Assembly (NCBI RefSeq): GCF_018687715.1
Contig: NC_056760.1
Coordinates: forward strand, 23,195,001 to 23,259,000
Origin: Carya illinoinensis
Taxonomy: Eukaryota > Streptophyta > Magnoliopsida > Fagales > Juglandaceae
Direction of reading: 5' to 3'
Length of the DNA: 64,000 bases
The position numbers and the translations under genes were made by a program. Below, piece after piece: positions 59,575-64,000 of this stretch (its first letter is position 1; each line of letters starts with the position of its first letter). The notes under the pieces were generated by a model that was given only the letters and a program-made list of their open reading frames with translations, was not told where the DNA came from and searched no databases.

Positions 59575-61887
59575 ATGGCAGAGGAATTTCAGACCGGGGT
59601 TTGCGGGGGAAACTGGTGGATGAATTCATCGAGAAGCGTGTTCACGGGGACTACATCCCCGTGTTCCTTGGCGCTTGGTGAAACCGGAGGAGGAGGAGGT
59701 TATGCTGCTGCTTGGCCGGATATGGTGGACATGAAGGGATCAAGGTCTTGTGAGGATTCGGTTTCTGATCATCATGGCTCCTTAGTTTTCACAGATGTGC
59801 AGAAGCCTCCTCAGCTGCCTCATCCTGATTCTTCCAGTGGCAGCAGCAGCATCTTGATTGATTCTACCTTGCAAATGATGGGTTTTGGTTTTCCACCATC
59901 ATCAACAACATCGGACTTGAACCAAGCTTTGCTGTAAGTTTTGTCTGCTTTTGCTTAACCCTTTTTTTCCCAGTCTTTTTTTAGGAATTTAAAGAAGTCA
60001 ATATAGTTGAACTTCTTTTTCGATTTGGATTAAAAATAAAAAATAAAATTCTTTTCAAGGTTTGTGGGCGAGAAATAATTCCATCACTCATACTAGTTTA
60101 TCTTATCCTTTTGTAGTCGTGGTGGTACTGGAAGAACGGAGAGCAATTACAATTCCATGCTTCAAGAAGATTTGAATTCAAGGTTGAATTACCAACAAGA
60201 AAGATCATCAGGAGTAGATCATAATTCTCAAATCCATAAGAATTGGAGCCCCACCAAGAACTTCTCCAATAATGGAAGTGAAGATTTATCTATCACTTCT
60301 TTCAAGTCTTTAAATCAAGACTTTCCTCTGGTCGACACTGTCATCAGTACTAGCTCCGCCGGCTTTCCTGTGGGTTCAGTTTCTTATGGATACCCTTCAA
60401 CATTGGTACAAAGTTTATTTGATTCTGATTCTCAATCACAGCAATCTTTATTCAACAACAATCGTTCCATCATGAGCTATTCATCCACTGCTAATAATTA
60501 TGGGACAAACTCCAATGAATTATCACCTTCTTCTTGGACAAAGTTCTCAGCTCCGTTTTATCCAAAGCAGCAACCTTGTGGCCTGCACTTCTCTAACAAA
60601 ACACCCTTTTGGAATGCCTCCACGGAGGCTCTGACTGACAATAATATTCGACCCGGCCTTCATCCTTCATCACAGTCACAGTATCTAGTGCCAACATTTG
60701 AAGAGAAACCCAAGTGCTCCAACCTCCCCACAAAGGTATTTAAATATTAGAGATCATGAGTTCCTGCAGATTAAAACCAAAGCTAGCCAGCTAGCTAGGG
60801 TTTTTGAGTTTTGACCCTAGCTAATATTCTTTATAATTTGAATTTCAGCCCAACATGGAAGATGTCCAGGACTCCGTCTCAGTGGTGAAGAAAAGTAGCA
60901 GTAGTCCTGAACCAGTATTCAAAAGGCCCAGAATTGAAACCCCATCACCGTTACCAACTTTTAAGGTACCATATATGTTCTTGGATCGAGCTTTTGACCA
61001 GTACTGGAAGTTGTGGGAGCTTTTTCTTTGTGTTTATTGTTCATTATATTATTATAAAATTTTTATTTTTATCTTAAAGAAATAGTTGAGAACATATTGC
61101 GTTTTCTGTCAGGTTCGGAAAGAGAAGCTAGGGGACCGAATAACTGCACTCCAGCAATTGGTTTCACCTTTCGGAAAGGTGAATTTTTGGATTTTTCCTC
61201 TACTTTTTGCTAAGAGTACAATGAGAAAAAAATCTTTACTTTTGTGAAATAATTGAAAGCTCACCAGCTTGATTCGTATTCTTGTTTCAGACTGATACAG
61301 CCTCCGTTCTCCATGAAGCTATTGAGTACATCAAGTTCCTTCATGATCAAGTCAGTGTATGTACATTCCATTATATATATATATAAATATTTATTTATCT
61401 TCTTCTCGCCATCTCATGACTGTATATAATAAAATGGAAACTCTAATCATGTGTAAAAATTAACAAGTTCAAAGATAAGATCAATATATACCAGAAAGAA
61501 GATCACTAATCATTGACTAATACTTAAATCCTAATAGACGTACTTATGTTTGTAATTTCAGGTTTTAAGTACTCCATATATGAAAAATGGAACTCCAATT
61601 GATCAACAGTACCAACAGGTACACAATTTCTGATTCATTTGGTTCAGCCTAAACAATGATAAGCATTTTTACTCCATTTTCATTACTCAATTGATGGTAA
61701 TAGGTGTTCAAATTTAATTAATTATGTGCAGGGTTCTGATAAACTGAAGGACAGTACTACTGAAGGCCCAAAACAAGATCTAAGAAGCCGAGGCCTCTGT
61801 TTGGTTCCAATCTCAAGCACATATCCAGTTGCGAACGAGACAACAGCTGATTTTTGGACGCCTACTTTTGGAGGAACATTCAGGTAG
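59575..61887 (+). CDS. bHLH112: bHLH112-type basic helix-loop-helix transcription factor, 7 exons, 479 aa
   Basis: Exons: 59575-59933, 60117-60735, 60849-60965, 61113-61178, 61291-61356, 61562-61618, 61732-61887. All introns are GT-AG, and the frame closes at 479 codons plus TAG. The ATG at 59575 was chosen over the upstream in-frame 59494 because MAEEFQTGVCGGNWW is the family start. Residues 1-120 are Ser/Gly-rich with STLQMMGFGFPPSS, as in Arabidopsis bHLH112. The HLH spans about residues 350-412: FKRPRIETPSPLPTFK, helix 1 VRKEKLGDRITALQQLV, loop SPFGKTDTAS, helix 2 VLHEAIEYIKFLHDQV. The basic region lacks the usual His-Glu-Arg contacts, which is normal for this subgroup. The tail has SRGLCLVPISSTYPVA and TADFWTPTFGG. 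Family relatives act in the nucleus; bHLH112 is linked to salt and drought responses. Close paralogues (bHLH123/114/68) remain possible. Confidence 0.93.
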
Positions 61888-62460
61888 AGAACAGATTAAT
61901 GAAGCTAAAGATGTTCTACATACCAAACTGCAAGTAGTATATTGTCATCAACGGCCAAATTAGAAATGATAACTTCAGTTTAGAAAGAGGAATGAAAACT
62001 GGAATACACAGAATTAAGCCACAATTTCTGTAGTACTGTACCAGTCATGAGGAAAAGTTAAAGAAACAGAGAAAAGGACTGAAGGAAAGGACTCGGCCTG
62101 GGCCAGCTGCAAGCAGAATGTAGGCTAGCAAATGATTAGAGGCCTGTGTAAGAGAATATTATAGTTGCTAATTTAGTGACCCAAATATCGATTAATTTGA
62201 GTTAGAGGTGGTTCATTAGGAGCAGGAACAGCTGCTAAATTCAGTGGAAGTTGACACTAGTTTATAGAAAATTTGTTGTTGTTGTTGTTGTTGTTGATAA
62301 TAGCTGAATTTAGCAGGAGGGGGATGGATAAAGAGCCTTTTGTTCCTGTTGATGTATGTCTAATTAATAGAGCTGGCACCACCTTTTATTTTACATAAAG
62401 GAAGCATAAAAAGAGATAAAGAAATAAATCAAGACATTATTGTATTAATTCTTATTCAAG
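61888..62460 (+). other. 3' UTR region of the bHLH gene
   Basis: Follows the stop directly. Contains a (GTT)n run (about 62273-62297) and A-rich ends near 62400-62430. The poly(A) site is not assigned. Confidence 0.45.
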
Positions 62461-62596
62461 AATGGGAATGAGTGGAGCTTGTTTGATTGGGATTTCTTTT
62501 TGAACTTTTGCATTTGTTTATATGTGTGGATTGTATCCTAGTGGAAGTCAGAGGGCGGCCCACTGTTCCTGCTTTTAGGGTTTCTGCTAGATCATA

Positions 62597-62635
<39 letters not shown>

Positions 62636-63550
62636 ATGTGCATGCGCGCTTGCAGTACTTTGTGTATGTATGTAAAGAGTGGCCCACAATTAAGCACAAG
62701 CAAAGGGGGTGAATAAATTGAGATTAGAAGGTAATGGTTATGATCTATTGGTATACCAACCCTAGTTCTCGGCCTCTGATCTTTATCTCTTTCCCACTTG
62801 CTCGCTCTCGGAAATTTTTGGGTATATATATTACTCTTCTAATTGTAAGCTCTGTTTTTTTTTTTTTTTATTATTTATTATTTTTTGAGGATAGCACCTC
62901 CATAAACTTTATTATCCCTCTTATAGTGGAGGAATACCTTTCAAACAAACAAACCAATTGCTCAAACAATAAAAATGCCTACTTACCTTCCAACCTTAAA
63001 CACTAAACACTCAAGAACTTACATCTAACATAAGCTGTACCCATTTTATCCAATCTAGACAAACCCCTAATTAAATGAGGAAGCTAAAGATAGTTCATGA
63101 AAAAATTATTCACACTAGGCCTGTAACTCGGCCTTGTAAAGCTAGTTTTGTACCCGATCCGACCCGCAAGACTTCATTTTAGGCACTAACCCGAGATGAA
63201 TCGACCTAGAAAAACTAAACTAGGTCGAACCAGTATGACCCGACTTTAAAAACAAGGGCGTTTTCCACATAAACGGAAATTATTCACAAACCATGGGAGA
63301 TGAAGAGACCTACTCTTGTGAGCACAACCATCCATGGCTGGCTTCTAGAAACCACCAGTCGACGAACAAACTTGTAAAGCCCGCGCCAAACCCAAGCCAG
63401 AGGAGAAGTTCGCGAATCTAGGGGACAAGTCACCGTACGAGTTCAGTTGGTTCGGTGGAGATGACGTCTTCGACAGTGATCGAGAGCCCCATTTTTGTGG
63501 AGAGGAGTTTAGGCGATGCTGATGTGGTGAGTTTTTCCTGACGAGTCGCT
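62461..63550. other. Intergenic DNA
   Basis: Has a GA tract (about 62600-62632) and a T run near 62855-62870. From about 63260 on it is GC-richer and probably belongs to the retroelement that follows. Confidence 0.35.
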
Positions 63551-64000
63551 CTATGTCGATCTGGGGGAGCTGTCGGAGTGCTCCATCGTCTTAAGGAAAG
63601 AAGATAAATCTGCCTGTTTGATGCTTTTCGTCCCGTCATACGGTGAAGCATCTGGACCGACAACCAAATCCCTCACCTCGTGATCAGCAAGGGTATCGAC
63701 CTCATCAGTATAAACTGATGCCTCCTCCTCAGCTGTCTCCGCCTCAACTGAAGGATCAGTCTCTCTAGGCACCACATTCGGATATGCATCTGGCAGCCTA
63801 GGAATACCGAGATGCTCAGCAAGTCCATCTCGTGAAAATACAACGGGTACTCCTCGGATAGTGATACTGTAGGCCCCAGAATCATCTGCGCTGGCACTGC
63901 CGAGTTCTCTATAGAACTCAGCAACAATGTCAATGTAGGAGACTGGCTCCCATGCTTCCTCCCGTTCATCCAAGATAGGTCCCCAACCACTATCACTGAA
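63551..64000 (-). pseudogene. Partial retroelement gag-like / plant transposon protein, running off the window
   Basis: The frame is open from the window edge (FSDSGWGPILDEREEAW) through PVSYIDIVAEFYRELGS, YSITIRGVPVVFSRDGLAEH and LGIPRLPDAYPN to a stop at 63551. The order 'WxPxxxxPxxxVxEFYxxL, VxVRGxxVxFSxxxIxxxLGLP' is that of the putative plant transposon protein domain found in Gag-like ORFs of LTR elements. The start lies beyond base 64000. It may be intact or broken outside the window. Confidence 0.6.

Noticed and set aside
63430..63996. Second and third minus-strand frames at the right end
   Set aside because: Alternative frames of the same retroelement segment; only the frame at 63551-64000 has the expected motifs.

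Overview
The window is nuclear DNA of a dicot tree genome. Evidence: spliced plant genes with GT-AG introns, long AT-rich intergenic DNA, many (GA)n/(CT)n and (AT)n microsatellites, and a dense load of plant transposons. Dispersed repeats of the kind common in walnut/hickory genomes and the style of the plant proteins suggest Fagales, perhaps Juglandaceae. That assignment is inference from memory, not a computed match.

Four host genes are well supported. (1) A DUF538 secreted protein on the minus strand (exon 1 at 20530-20935, with an unresolved 3' end around 19752-20015). (2) A single-exon, Tyr/Gly/Pro-rich protein of the At5g39570/PLDRP1 type on the minus strand (33242-34309). (3) MORF9, a plastid RNA-editing factor, on the minus strand in four exons (37389-40091), whose frame closes exactly at 230 residues. 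(4) A bHLH112-type transcription factor on the plus strand in seven exons (59575-61887), whose frame closes exactly at 479 residues. They are unrelated in function, apart from a loose stress and plastid theme, and are separated by 3 to 20 kb of repeats.

The rest is mobile-element strata. Positions 1-10352 are a decayed Tat-like Ty3/gypsy element in minus orientation: an LTR at each side, gag and protease remnants on the minus strand, an extra ORF on the plus strand, and a 2.7-kb hAT element inserted in it. Positions 11066-16815 are a Copia element. Its 5' LTR carries a 582-bp hAT element and its 3' LTR carries a poly(A)-tailed retroposon; each LTR shows the other's empty site. Further elements are a hAT MITE (18496-18836), a two-copy MULE-type MITE family (10366-10549 and 23420-23601), a hAT-like element (29010-30168), two solo-LTR candidates, a MULE with ~100-bp terminal repeats (41077-41760), a truncated hAT-like element next to it, two CACTA elements (50626-51988 and 56671-57730), a CACTA-type hairpin MITE (55264-55389) and several SINEs, three of them in MORF9 intron 1. 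The window ends inside another retroelement gag-like ORF (63551-64000, minus).

No CRISPR array, operon, rRNA or convincing tRNA gene was seen. I did not find a clearly new gene system. The most informative signals are the nested insertions dated by target-site duplications, the antisense ORF of the Tat element, and the dense TTCGAA motifs inside both CACTA elements.
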